Below, one piece after another: positions 50,995-59,412 of a stretch of 64,000 bases of DNA. The position numbers and the translations under genes are program-made. Every line of letters begins with the position of its first letter. Within the stretch, counting starts at the first letter, position 1. The notes under the pieces are model-generated. The model ran no database searches. It saw only the letters and a program-made list of their open reading frames with translations, and had not been told where the DNA came from. The stretch is from DASXMT01 sp035552655 (GTDB taxonomy: Bacteria > Actinomycetota > Acidimicrobiia > Acidimicrobiales > RAAP-2): positions 1-64,000 of the forward strand of contig DASZLD010000088.1 of the NCBI GenBank assembly GCA_035552655.1. Reading direction: 5' to 3'.

Positions 50995-52386
50995 TCAGCC
51001 GGGCAGGCTCTCGACCCTTCCGGCTGCGATGGCCTCGACGAGCTGGGCGTGGTCTCGCGTGTTCTGATCGGCGTAGAGGCCAGCGAATTGCCTTGTCGCC
51101 TCGACGAACTTCGGGCCCTTTCCGATATAACTGTCGATGGCCATCGGGTCGCCGGTGCGGGCATGGGACCGGGCGAGCGTCTCCCCGCAGGCGGTGGCGA
51201 ACTCGGCCAGGCGAGGAGCGACAAACGTGGTGGTCGGTATGATCTTCATGTCTCGGAACTGTCGGACGTAGTAGTCCCTCCCGTGCAGCGATCCCCAACC
51301 GACGAAGATGTCGGTGGCGCTCTGGACCTTTCGCTTCCCGTTGATCACTCGGGCTCCGTGATGGTCGTGCCGGCTGGGTCGGGCATGGGCCTCGTACACC
51401 GAGGGACCGGCTTGCTTGACCTGTAAGAACAGCGGGTCCGCACCAGTCCGCCCCTCGAAGAGGACCAGATAGACCCGCATCCCGACGCTGCCCACCCCCA
51501 CCACCTGGCGTACGGCGTCAACCGGTGTGAACCGGTCGAACAGGCTCCGTCTGTCCTCCTGCAGGGTCAGGCGGTAGTCGGCCAGGAGGTGGTCGACCAG
51601 GTCGTCTTGCTCGTCGTCATCGATCGCCACCCGCAGCGGCGGGTCCTCGGTGATTCGCGGGCGCCCATGGGTCATGGCCGCGAGCTTGGCGAAGGCGCCG
51701 CGGCTCGTGCGCTTCTTTTTCTGCTTCTCGATGTGGACCGAGATCTGGCCGCGATCAGCCGGCTCGTAGTAGCCGATCAGACTGTCGACATGGATGCCGT
51801 CGTACCAGATGTCGAGCTCGGGCATGCGCGCGTACCGCCGTATGCGCTGCCGGTAGGCCTCGACGGCAGCGGCGACTGCGTCATCGGCTCTCCTCTGCTT
51901 GAGCCCGTTCTCGCGCGCCAGGACCACGAGGCTGGCTGCGAGACGCTTGACGTCCCACTCGAACGGACCGGGCAGGGTCTCGTCGAAGTCGCGTAGATCG
52001 AACATGAGGTTCCGCTCGGGGGTCGCCCACAGCCCGAAGTTGAGGACGTGGGCATCTCCGCAGAGCTGCACCGTGAGCCCGCTGTCGGGTTTGGACGCGA
52101 GATCCGCGGCCATCACCGCCGCCGCCCCCCGGTAGTAGTTCCACGGCGATGCGGCCATGCGCTGGTGGCGGATGGGAACGAGCTCGGGGACCCGGATCTC
52201 GTTCTGGGCCAGGATCGTCTGCAGGGCGTCGTGCCCGCGCTCGTCCTCCCGCCACTGCCCGAGCTCGACCCGGCGAGCCCGGTCACGGGCAGCCTTTCCG
52301 GCGCCCCTTCGCTCACCGCTCGTCGCCGACAGGTCGTGCACCATGGCGGACGGCGGCGGTGCTTTCTGTGTGCCCAACCCCGTCAT
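50995..52386 (-). CDS. DUF2252 protein
   Basis: 463 residues from ATG 52386, with GGGAGGG close upstream. LVPIRHQRMAASPWNYYRGA, LCGDAHVLNFGLWATPERNL, FDLRDFDETLPGPFEWDVKR and VYEAHARPSRHDHHGARVI are family hallmarks. The fold is thought to be protein-kinase-like because of the G-D-x-H-x-x-N and F-D-x-x-D motifs (catalytic loop and DFD). Substrate and biological role are unknown. Confidence 0.88.
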   Translation of the reverse strand: MTGLGTQKAPPPSAMVHDLSATSGERRGAGKAARDRARRVELGQWREDERGHDALQTILAQNEIRVPELVPIRHQRMAASPWNYYRGAAAVMAADLASKPDSGLTVQLCGDAHVLNFGLWATPERNLMFDLRDFDETLPGPFEWDVKRLAASLVVLARENGLKQRRADDAVAAAVEAYRQRIRRYARMPELDIWYDGIHVDSLIGYYEPADRGQISVHIEKQKKKRTSRGAFAKLAAMTHGRPRITEDPPLRVAIDDDEQDDLVDHLLADYRLTLQEDRRSLFDRFTPVDAVRQVVGVGSVGMRVYLVLFEGRTGADPLFLQVKQAGPSVYEAHARPSRHDHHGARVINGKRKVQSATDIFVGWGSLHGRDYYVRQFRDMKIIPTTTFVAPRLAEFATACGETLARSHARTGDPMAIDSYIGKGPKFVEATRQFAGLYADQNTRDHAQLVEAIAAGRVESLPG

Positions 52387-52614
52387 GGTGCCCTCCCCTC
52401 GAACGTCGGCAGAAAGCGTGCCCGGAGCTCGAACATGAGCCTGCCCGAACGAACCGTACTTCAGGAGTTCCCAGGCCAGCGACGTGGAAGTCCGCTGGTG
52501 CCCCGCCAGTCGACCCGATGGGTCGGGCACGACCAGATGGGTGGAACAGGAGCCCACCTGGTAATTTGCCTGCCTTGAACTGGGCAGCTCGCCGAACGGC
52601 TCGCGGCCAAAGGG

Positions 52615-53541
52615 GTGGTAGTGGCAGAGACCGAGGCGAGCGCGAACGAGGCGGACGAGGCGAGCGCGAGGTCCAAGCGGCCATGGGCCGTGGGCGCCGT
52701 CGCACTCGTCCTCTTTCTCGCCGTCGCCGCGCTCATCGCCCTCACCATCCCTCGGGGCGGTTCGACCACCCAGCGGTCCAACTTCGCGGTGGCGTCATCG
52801 ACGACCAGTGGCCAGAAGCCGGCCGTCGAGATGCTGTTGACGGTGGACTCGTTGGCCGCGGCGGGAGGGGGTATCCAGGCACGGTTGATCGCCGTCCCAG
52901 GCGAGGCGATGCCCGCGGAGGGGGCGACGGTGTTCAACTCGGTTGGGTCGATACCGACTCTCGTGGTTCGACCGAAACAGATCGACCAGGAGCGAACGGC
53001 ATTCCTGGCCTTCCAGCGAGGTGCCGTCTCGGACTACCCGTTCGACTCCTATCGGGTGACCATCGAGCTGGTGGCGCTGGCCGGGACCGACACCAGCCTG
53101 GCCGAGGCCACCAAGCGCACCGTCCTGCCGATCAGGATCGAAGGTTCCAGTGTCGCCGCCGGCACCATCGTGACCGCCACATCGAAGCGGGAGCCCAACG
53201 GCTCCCTCACCGTGAACCTGAACGTCAGCCGCTCGCTGGTCAGTCGTGGGTGGACCCTGGCCATGATGGCGATCTACTGGGCCCTGGCCATCCTGGCCGC
53301 CTGCATCACCTACATGGTCGTGCGCCGACGGCGGCCGATGGAGACGCGGCTGCTGGCCTGGCTGAGCGCCATGGTCTTCGCCCTCGTCGCCCTCCGGACG
53401 GCAGCACCGGGGGCACCGCCGGTCGGGACCTTCCTCGACTACTACGCCATGTTCGAGTCGGTCGGCATCGTGGCTGCCTCCCTGGTCGTCCTGATGATCT
53501 TCTACCTGGTCGACGACCCATCGAAGCACCGGACTACGTGA
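52615..53541 (+). CDS. DUF4436 membrane protein
   Basis: 308 residues from GTG 52615 (GTG 52621 is better spaced from AAAGGGG). One N-terminal helix (WAVGAVALVLFLAVAALIAL) precedes an extracytoplasmic beta-rich domain with YPFDSYRVTIELVAL. Three C-terminal helices follow: TLAMMAIYWALAILAACITY, LLAWLSAMVFALVALRTAAP and ASLVVLMIFYLVDD. The PFD-x-Y motif and helix layout match DUF4436. Function is unknown. Confidence 0.82.
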   Translation: MVVAETEASANEADEASARSKRPWAVGAVALVLFLAVAALIALTIPRGGSTTQRSNFAVASSTTSGQKPAVEMLLTVDSLAAAGGGIQARLIAVPGEAMPAEGATVFNSVGSIPTLVVRPKQIDQERTAFLAFQRGAVSDYPFDSYRVTIELVALAGTDTSLAEATKRTVLPIRIEGSSVAAGTIVTATSKREPNGSLTVNLNVSRSLVSRGWTLAMMAIYWALAILAACITYMVVRRRRPMETRLLAWLSAMVFALVALRTAAPGAPPVGTFLDYYAMFESVGIVAASLVVLMIFYLVDDPSKHRTT

Positions 53542-53638
53542 CGGTGACTCCAGCCCCACCCTGGCCGAATCGAGAGTTATCGCACCGACGTCGGTAGCGT
53601 TGCTGGCATGGATGGTGGGGCCGCCAACGCGGTGGTCG

Positions 53639-54076
53639 CTACTTAATGCCGAATACAAGCCACGCGTTAGCTTTATCCGTAGTGCACCAATAGGTCACCG
53701 ACCACTCCCGCTGTTCGCCGCCGAAGACGGCGAAGTTGAAAAAACTTATGAGAAACGACGTAACTGCTCGCGACCCTATTTCATTGGGTTCAGTGGCCCA
53801 GGCGACGAATTTGGGTCCGAAAATCGGTGTCTGCACGATTTCCTTGGTCTTTGGAACTGACTGGTTGGCGCCTCTCTGTATGTACTGGCCCTGATGGCAA
53901 AACGCCGTCCCCCCTCCGCCTTGGAAATCGCCAAGCGTCCCTTTGATCGTGCTCGGCTTTGATTCTGTCGCTGCCGAAGCGACGGCCTCGCCAGTGACAG
54001 TCACGACCATGCCGAGCGACACAAAAGCGAAGATCGACGCCGTCGCCGCAGTGCGGATCTGCTTTATGGTTGCCAT
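53639..54076 (-). CDS. Secreted orphan protein of lower GC
   Basis: 145 residues from ATG 54076 with GGGGAAG upstream. A signal peptide (TAATASIFAFVSLGMVVTVT, cleavage near SA-ATES) is followed by about 110 residues rich in Gly, Thr and aromatics (TAFCHQGQYIQRGANQSV, FLISFFNFAVFGGEQ, TYWCTTDKANAW). Its two Cys may form a disulfide. No family is recognised. Base composition is clearly more AT-rich than flanking genes, and it lies between DUF4436 and tRNA-Gln, so recent acquisition is possible. Confidence 0.7.
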   Translation of the reverse strand: MATIKQIRTAATASIFAFVSLGMVVTVTGEAVASAATESKPSTIKGTLGDFQGGGGTAFCHQGQYIQRGANQSVPKTKEIVQTPIFGPKFVAWATEPNEIGSRAVTSFLISFFNFAVFGGEQREWSVTYWCTTDKANAWLVFGIK

Positions 54077-54358
54077 TACTTCCCCAGTGTCATGGTCGGA
54101 GGGGCTCATTGCTCCACCCACGCCAAGTCTCACATACGAGTGGGGGCCTGGAGCGACACGGGATGTGCCGGGTCCTCGGTGACCAAGCAAGCAGCCTCGG
54201 CGAGCTCATGCCCGACACTGAGTTGCAAGCGACGACGGGGCCGAGGTCCGTGCTCTGCACGGCCGCAGAAATCCGCAAAGCAACGGGGGTGCGACAGACA
54301 GCAACAGCGGCTCGCCCGCCACGTATGCGCCGGTCAGACAGTCCAGCTCCAGGGGGAG

Positions 54359-54434
54359 TGGCTCCGGGGGGAGGGCTCGAACCTCCAACATCCGGCTCCA
54401 AAGGCCGACGTTCTGCCGATTGAACTACCCCGGA
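54359..54434 (-). tRNA. tRNA-Gln (UUG anticodon)
   Basis: Full cloverleaf on the minus strand: acceptor TCCGGGG/CCCCGGA, D-stem GTTC/GAAC, anticodon stem TCGGC/GCCGG with loop CTTTGGA (anticodon TTG), 5-base variable loop, T-stem GGAGG/CCTCC with loop TTCGAGC. The discriminator is G, and CCA is encoded. It reads CAA glutamine codons. Confidence 0.95.
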
Positions 54435-54615
54435 AGGACCCGCTGGCAACACTGCTGGTGCCCGCGTCAGGACCATAGGCTAGGCGAACGGTCTGACGTT
54501 CCGATTCCTCCGACCTGGCCGGCTGCCACGGAACGATGGCCCTGCCCAGGTAGGCTCCGCCAGCGATGCAACGTACTCCCTCGCAGGTCACCGAGCAGAT
54601 CTCGATGGTCCTCCG

Positions 54616-55287
54616 ATGAAGATCCTCGTGGTCGACGACGACCCGTCGGTCAGCGGCGCGCTCAACCGGGCATTGCGGCTCGAGGGATACGAGGTGGCGG
54701 TGGTCGGCGACGGGCCCGAGGCCCTGGAGGAGATCGCCATCAGGCCGCCCGACGCGGTGGTCCTGGACATCCAGCTGCCCACGCTGGACGGGCTCGAGGT
54801 GTGTCGACGGATCCGAGCGGCCGGCGACGACACCCCGGTGCTGATGCTCACGGCCCGAGACGCCATCAACGACCGGGTCCACGGACTCGACGCCGGGGCC
54901 GATGACTATCTGGTCAAGCCGTTTGCTCTGGCTGAGCTGCTGGCCCGTCTGCGCGCCCTGCTCCGGCGCCGCCATGATGACTCCGGTGAGATCCTTCGCT
55001 TCGCTGATCTCTCCCTCGACCCAGGCAGTAGGGAAGCCCGCCGCGGGGACCGGGAGTTCACCCTCACCCGCATCGAGTTCGATCTACTGGAGCTCCTACT
55101 GCGCCATCCCCGGCAGGTCCTTACCCGGGAGGTCATCCTCGACCGGGTGTGGGGCTACTCATTCGACTCGGGGACCAACTCGTTGGCCGTCTACGTCGGC
55201 TACCTCCGCAGGAAGACAGAAGAGGGCGGCGAACCCCGGCTGATCCACACGGCTCGGGGCGTCGGCTACGTGCTGCGCGAACAGTGA
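54616..55287 (+). CDS. OmpR-family response regulator (MprA-like)
   Basis: 223 residues. The receiver domain has acidic pocket ILVVDDDP, phospho-Asp51 (VVLDIQLPTLDG), LTARDAI (Thr) and VKPFALAEL (Lys). The C-terminal winged helix has SREARRGDREFTLTRIEFDL and HTARGVGYVLRE. It acts as a transcription factor after phosphorylation by the kinase downstream, whose start overlaps its stop. Confidence 0.95.
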   Translation: MKILVVDDDPSVSGALNRALRLEGYEVAVVGDGPEALEEIAIRPPDAVVLDIQLPTLDGLEVCRRIRAAGDDTPVLMLTARDAINDRVHGLDAGADDYLVKPFALAELLARLRALLRRRHDDSGEILRFADLSLDPGSREARRGDREFTLTRIEFDLLELLLRHPRQVLTREVILDRVWGYSFDSGTNSLAVYVGYLRRKTEEGGEPRLIHTARGVGYVLREQ

Positions 55288-56654
55288 CCTTTCGGGCCCG
55301 CCTGGTCATGGCGGCCACCACCGCGGTGGTCATTGCCGTGGTGCTGGCCTCGGTGTCCGCCTACGTCGTGTCCAACAACTCGCTGATCGGGTCCATCGAC
55401 GACACGCTGACCCAGCAGGCCCAGACCGCACTAGCCAACCCCATCAGAAACGGATGTACCACCACCTTGGGGCAGTGCATCCAGGTGGTCCCGCCCAACG
55501 GAGCCACCGGAACTGGGTCGGTGGCCCTTCCCGTCACATCCGATGTTCGGGCGGTGGCCTCTGGGCTGCGAACGGGTTACTTCACCAACGTCACGGTGCA
55601 CGGCGTCGATGCTCGTGAGATCGTGTTCCCGATAGCCAACCCAATCAGCTACCGAACTTCCGATGGGGAACCGGCTCTTATCGACCGCGGGGCGCTGCAG
55701 ATCACCGCCCCCCTGACCGGGGTGAACAAGGAGCTCCGCAGCCTCGCCCTCGACCTGTGGATCATCGCTGCCGTGGGCGTCACCCTCGCCGTCCTGTTGG
55801 GCTTGCTGGTGGGCCGCACCGCGTTGGTGCCGCTCTACAGCCTGACCGAGGCAGTGGAAGAGCTGGCCGAGTCAACTGACGTCTCCCAGCGTCTGGATGC
55901 CGGTGGCCCCGACGAGCTCGGTCGACTGCGGCGGGCCTTCAATCGGCTCCTGGCCGCGCTGGACTTCTCCCGCGATGCCCAGCGCCAACTGGTGCTCGAC
56001 GCCTCCCACGAGTTGCGCACGCCGCTCACCAGCCTCAAGACCAACATGGAAGTGGCCCGGCGGCTCGACGAACTGGCTCCCGAGGAACGCGAGGTGTTGA
56101 TCGGGGACGTCCTCACCCAGCTGGATGAGCTGACCAGTCTGGTCGGCGACCTCTCCGAGCTGGCTCGGGGCGAGGTCCCCGCCCTGACCTCGGGCATTGT
56201 CAGCCTTGACAGCGTGGTGGCCGACGCCGTGTCGGTGGCCACCACCCACGGTCGGAGTCGCAACGTGACCTTCGCCCTCACCATCCAGTCCAGCCTGGTG
56301 TCCGGATCGAGAAACCGCCTGGAACGGGCCATCGGCAACCTGTTGGACAACGCCCTGAAGTGGAGCCCGGACGGCGGCGTGGTCGAGGTGTCGTGCATCG
56401 CCGGGACAGTGGTGGTGCGCGATCACGGGCCTGGTGTCAGCGACGATGACCTCGTCCACATCTTCGACCGCTTCTACCGCGCCCCGGCCGCTCGGGGGCG
56501 TCCGGGTTCCGGTCTGGGCCTGGCCATCGTGGCCCAAGTGGCCAGGGAAGAGGGTGGTTCGGTCATCGCCGGACATGCCCCCGGCGGTGGGGCAATATTC
56601 CGATTTTCCCTGCCCGAGATCCAGGTCACCGACGTCCCCGTGGACGCCGACTGA
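55284..56654 (+). CDS. Sensor histidine kinase (MprB-like)
   Basis: 456 residues. GTG 55284 overlaps the regulator stop (GTGA). Two transmembrane helices (about 7-28 and 152-178) bound an extracytoplasmic loop of about 125 residues. A HAMP linker, the phospho-acceptor DASHELRTPLTSLKTNMEVA, N-box GNLLDNALKWSPDGG, DHGPGVSDDDL and GSGLGLAIVAQVA follow. It phosphorylates the adjacent response regulator in answer to an envelope signal. Confidence 0.95.
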   Translation: MTFRARLVMAATTAVVIAVVLASVSAYVVSNNSLIGSIDDTLTQQAQTALANPIRNGCTTTLGQCIQVVPPNGATGTGSVALPVTSDVRAVASGLRTGYFTNVTVHGVDAREIVFPIANPISYRTSDGEPALIDRGALQITAPLTGVNKELRSLALDLWIIAAVGVTLAVLLGLLVGRTALVPLYSLTEAVEELAESTDVSQRLDAGGPDELGRLRRAFNRLLAALDFSRDAQRQLVLDASHELRTPLTSLKTNMEVARRLDELAPEEREVLIGDVLTQLDELTSLVGDLSELARGEVPALTSGIVSLDSVVADAVSVATTHGRSRNVTFALTIQSSLVSGSRNRLERAIGNLLDNALKWSPDGGVVEVSCIAGTVVVRDHGPGVSDDDLVHIFDRFYRAPAARGRPGSGLGLAIVAQVAREEGGSVIAGHAPGGGAIFRFSLPEIQVTDVPVDAD

Positions 56655-56705
56655 GCACCCCCACATGGCGCAGAGGCCCTGTTGGCGGCTAGTCTGCCGC
56701 TCGAC

Positions 56706-56807
56706 ATGGGATCGTTGATTAAAAAGCGCCGCAAGCGCATGCGCAAGAAGAAGCACAAGAAGATGTTGAAGGCCACACGCTGGCAGCGACGGGCCGCCGG
56801 CAAGTAG
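56706..56807 (+). CDS. COX24/AURKAIP1-like mini ribosomal protein
   Basis: A 33-residue very basic peptide, MGSLIKKRRKRMRKKKHKKM... ending RRAAGK. It matches the actinobacterial COX24/mS38 (AURKAIP1) domain peptides, which lie on the small ribosomal subunit. It lies just after the two-component genes and is not part of their overlap chain. Confidence 0.88.
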   Translation: MGSLIKKRRKRMRKKKHKKMLKATRWQRRAAGK

Positions 56808-56834
56808 CGCCGTGATCAGGGGATGGTTCCCTGG

Positions 56835-57686
56835 TCATCCTCGAGTGTCGTCTGATGGGCTGTAGTCCGCTCGGACTGTTCTGACCGCTACCAAGGCTCC
56901 CTTGGCCGCGCCCACGTTCAGAAACGCCTGCCCTTCGGTGCCCAATTCTTCTGGGGTCCCCTCGAGGAACCACGTGGACCCGCTTCCGGCCAGCAAGGGT
57001 CGTGCTCCACTGACCTCGGCAAACCGGTCGCGCCAGGCAGCCAGCCGGGGCTCGACGACCAGGGCCGCCGCCTCCAGGTCATTGGTACCTGCTGGGCCGT
57101 CCCCCGCTCGTGCGTTCCCGCTCAACTCGTCCCAGGCGCGATAGACGGCTGCCGTGTTGACTCCGAACGGAGGAAGGAGCAACAGGAAACGCCGTTCCTG
57201 GTAGGGCAGCGGCATCACCGACTCGCCGATCCCTCGCACCGAGGCGCGACCCCCCACCACACAGAAGGGCACGTCGGCGCCCAGCCGGGCGGCCAGGTCG
57301 AGGTCGCTACAGCCGGCCCACCGCAGCACGGCAGCGGCATCGGAGGAGCCTCCCCCCAGGCCGGCCCCCGGCGGGATCCGCTTGATCAATCCGACCCGTG
57401 CCTCTCGACCGACGGCGGTCAGGGCCTTGGCCACCAGGTTGTCCGGCCCGGAAGGTACCTCCCCCCGCCCGGCGGGGGCAGGGAGCTCGGCCTGAACGGT
57501 CAGCCCGGTGCCCGGCTCGATGACCAGGTTGTCATGGAGGTCGAGCGCCACCATCTCGGCATCGAGCTCGTGATACCCGTCCGGGCGGACGCCGGTGACC
57601 CGCAAGGACAGGGTGAGCTTGGCCGGGGCCCACACCTCCACCGAGTCGGCATGCTTGGACGTCGCTCCCGGTTCGGCTCCGGTCAT
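56835..57686 (-). CDS. ispE: 4-diphosphocytidyl-2-C-methyl-D-erythritol kinase
   Basis: 283 residues. ATG 57686 overlaps the rsmA stop (ATGA). The GHMP kinase motifs are clear: APAKLTLSLRVTGVRPDGYH, glycine-rich loop IPPGAGLGGGSSDAAAVLR, LGADVPFCVVGGRASVRGIG and LLAGSGSTWF. It acts in the MEP isoprenoid pathway. The order rsmA-ispE is the usual actinobacterial one. It converges on the COX24-like gene. Confidence 0.93.
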   Translation of the reverse strand: MTGAEPGATSKHADSVEVWAPAKLTLSLRVTGVRPDGYHELDAEMVALDLHDNLVIEPGTGLTVQAELPAPAGRGEVPSGPDNLVAKALTAVGREARVGLIKRIPPGAGLGGGSSDAAAVLRWAGCSDLDLAARLGADVPFCVVGGRASVRGIGESVMPLPYQERRFLLLLPPFGVNTAAVYRAWDELSGNARAGDGPAGTNDLEAAALVVEPRLAAWRDRFAEVSGARPLLAGSGSTWFLEGTPEELGTEGQAFLNVGAAKGALVAVRTVRADYSPSDDTRG

Positions 57687-58510
57687 GGTGTGCTCACTCC
57701 CGCCAACCTCCCCCACTCCTCGAGCGTCAGCTCCTCGGCCCGGGCCGTCGGGTCGATACCGGCCTCCTCGAAGATCCCGGGATCCACCAGGTCAGAGAGG
57801 GAGCGGCGAAGCATCTTACGGCGGTGGGCGAAGCCTCCTCGCACCACGGCGAACAGCCGATCGTAGGACGGGTCCCCGGGCCTCCAGGGGGCATCGGACC
57901 GCCGGACCAGGCGCACCAGCACCGACTCGACCCGGGGTCTGGGCACGAACACCGACGGGGGGACCCGCCCGACGACGGTGGCCCTGGCCCAGTAGGCGAT
58001 CTTCACCGACACGGCCCCGTAGGCCTCGTCACCGGCTCCGGCGGCCATGCGCTCCCCCACCTCCCGCTGCACCATGACCAGGAGCGAGCCGACCTGTGGC
58101 GCCTCTTCCAGTATCCGGATCACCAGGGGGGTGGCCACATTGTAGGGAAGGTTGGCCACCAGGGCCCATGGCTCGGGGCCCTCACCGAGCAGCTCGGGCC
58201 AGTCGAGCCGAAGCGCATCGGCCTCGACCACCCGGACGCCGTGCGGCTCCACCTGCTGGCGCAGCACCGGGACCACGTGACGGTCGATCTCGACCGCCGT
58301 CACCTCCGCCCCCGCCTCGGCCAGGGCCAGGGTGAGCGAGCCCAGTCCCGCCCCGATCTCGACGACCGGTTGTCCGCGCTGCACCTCGGCCAGCCGGACG
58401 ATCCGACGCACCGTGTTGGCATCGGCCACGAAGTTCTGCCCCAGGGCCCGGCTGGGATGGAGGTCGTTGTCGGCCAGGAGCTGTCGGATGTCCGCCGGAC
58501 CGTGGGTCAC
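57683..58510 (-). CDS. rsmA: 16S rRNA dimethyladenosine transferase (KsgA)
   Basis: 275 residues from GTG 58510; TTG 58513 is possible. RALGQNFVADANTVRRIVRL, SAM motif VVEIGAGLGSLTLAL, VEIDRHVVPVL, ANLPYNVATPL (motif IV) and FVPRPRVESVLVRL are all present. It dimethylates two adenosines near the 3' end of 16S rRNA. It starts 7 bp after the tatD stop. Confidence 0.95.
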   Translation of the reverse strand: MTHGPADIRQLLADNDLHPSRALGQNFVADANTVRRIVRLAEVQRGQPVVEIGAGLGSLTLALAEAGAEVTAVEIDRHVVPVLRQQVEPHGVRVVEADALRLDWPELLGEGPEPWALVANLPYNVATPLVIRILEEAPQVGSLLVMVQREVGERMAAGAGDEAYGAVSVKIAYWARATVVGRVPPSVFVPRPRVESVLVRLVRRSDAPWRPGDPSYDRLFAVVRGGFAHRRKMLRRSLSDLVDPGIFEEAGIDPTARAEELTLEEWGRLAGVSTP

Positions 58511-58517
58511 AAGACCA

Positions 58518-59402
58518 TCAAATGTTGAACATGGCCCGAGCACTTCGGGTCGATGATTCGGCCACTACTTCAGCCGATAGTCCCTTGGCCACGGCCACCG
58601 CCGCGCCGACCACGGGAACCCGGGCCGGCTCGTTGACCGAACCCCGATGGGGAACCGGGGCCAGGAACGGCGAATCGGTCTCCACCAACAACCGGTCCAG
58701 CGGGCACAGCTCGGCTGCCTCCCGGACGTCCCCTGCGCTCTTGAACGTCACGATCCCGCTGAAGGAGAGGGATGCCCCGATGTCCAGGCACCGGCGGGCC
58801 TCGGTCGGCCCGCCGGTGAAACAGTGGAAGACCGTCCGCTCCGGCACACCGGCCGCGGCCAGCACGTCGAACGTGTCGTCCCAGGCCTCCCGGGTGTGGA
58901 TGACGAGGGCCAGACCGTGGCGATGAGCCAGTTCGACCTGGGCGGCGAACGCGTCCCGCTGTACGTCTCTGGGCGAGTGGTCGTAGTGGTAGTCGAGGCC
59001 GCACTCCCCCACTGCTACCACCACCGATGGTCCCTGGGCATCGGCGTGCAGCGCGCCGTCGAGCACGGCCGCGGCGGCATCGACGCCGTCGGAGGCGTCG
59101 TGGGGATGCAGCCCCACCGTGGCCCACGCCTGGATGCCCTCGGCTCGAGCCACCGAGCCCCCCTCGCGGAAGCTCCGAGCCAGAGCCACCGCCTCCGTCG
59201 AGGAAGTAGCGCCGGTTCCCACACAGACCAGCCGGGTCACGCCGGCCTCAGAGGCTCGAGCCAGCGCCCCGTTCAGGGCGGTGGCATGCATGCCGGTGGG
59301 GCCAGGATTGCTCTCCGGTGACCCATCGCCCGAGCCGGTCTCCAGGAACTCGTCTTGGAGGTGGCAGTGGGAATCGAACCACTCGAGGACGGCGTCGGTC
59401 AC
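58518..59402 (-). CDS. tatD: TatD-family metal-dependent hydrolase
   Basis: 294 residues from GTG 59402. Metal ligands: DSHCHL near residue 12, GECGLDYHYD (Glu), HTREAWDDT, FHCFTGG and ETDSPFLAPVPHRG. Members are 3'-5' exonucleases or D-aminoacyl-tRNA-related nucleases. It lies 10 bp after metG as in most actinobacteria. Confidence 0.92.
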   Translation of the reverse strand: MTDAVLEWFDSHCHLQDEFLETGSGDGSPESNPGPTGMHATALNGALARASEAGVTRLVCVGTGATSSTEAVALARSFREGGSVARAEGIQAWATVGLHPHDASDGVDAAAAVLDGALHADAQGPSVVVAVGECGLDYHYDHSPRDVQRDAFAAQVELAHRHGLALVIHTREAWDDTFDVLAAAGVPERTVFHCFTGGPTEARRCLDIGASLSFSGIVTFKSAGDVREAAELCPLDRLLVETDSPFLAPVPHRGSVNEPARVPVVGAAVAVAKGLSAEVVAESSTRSARAMFNI

Positions 59403-59412
59403 GGCGGGCCGA

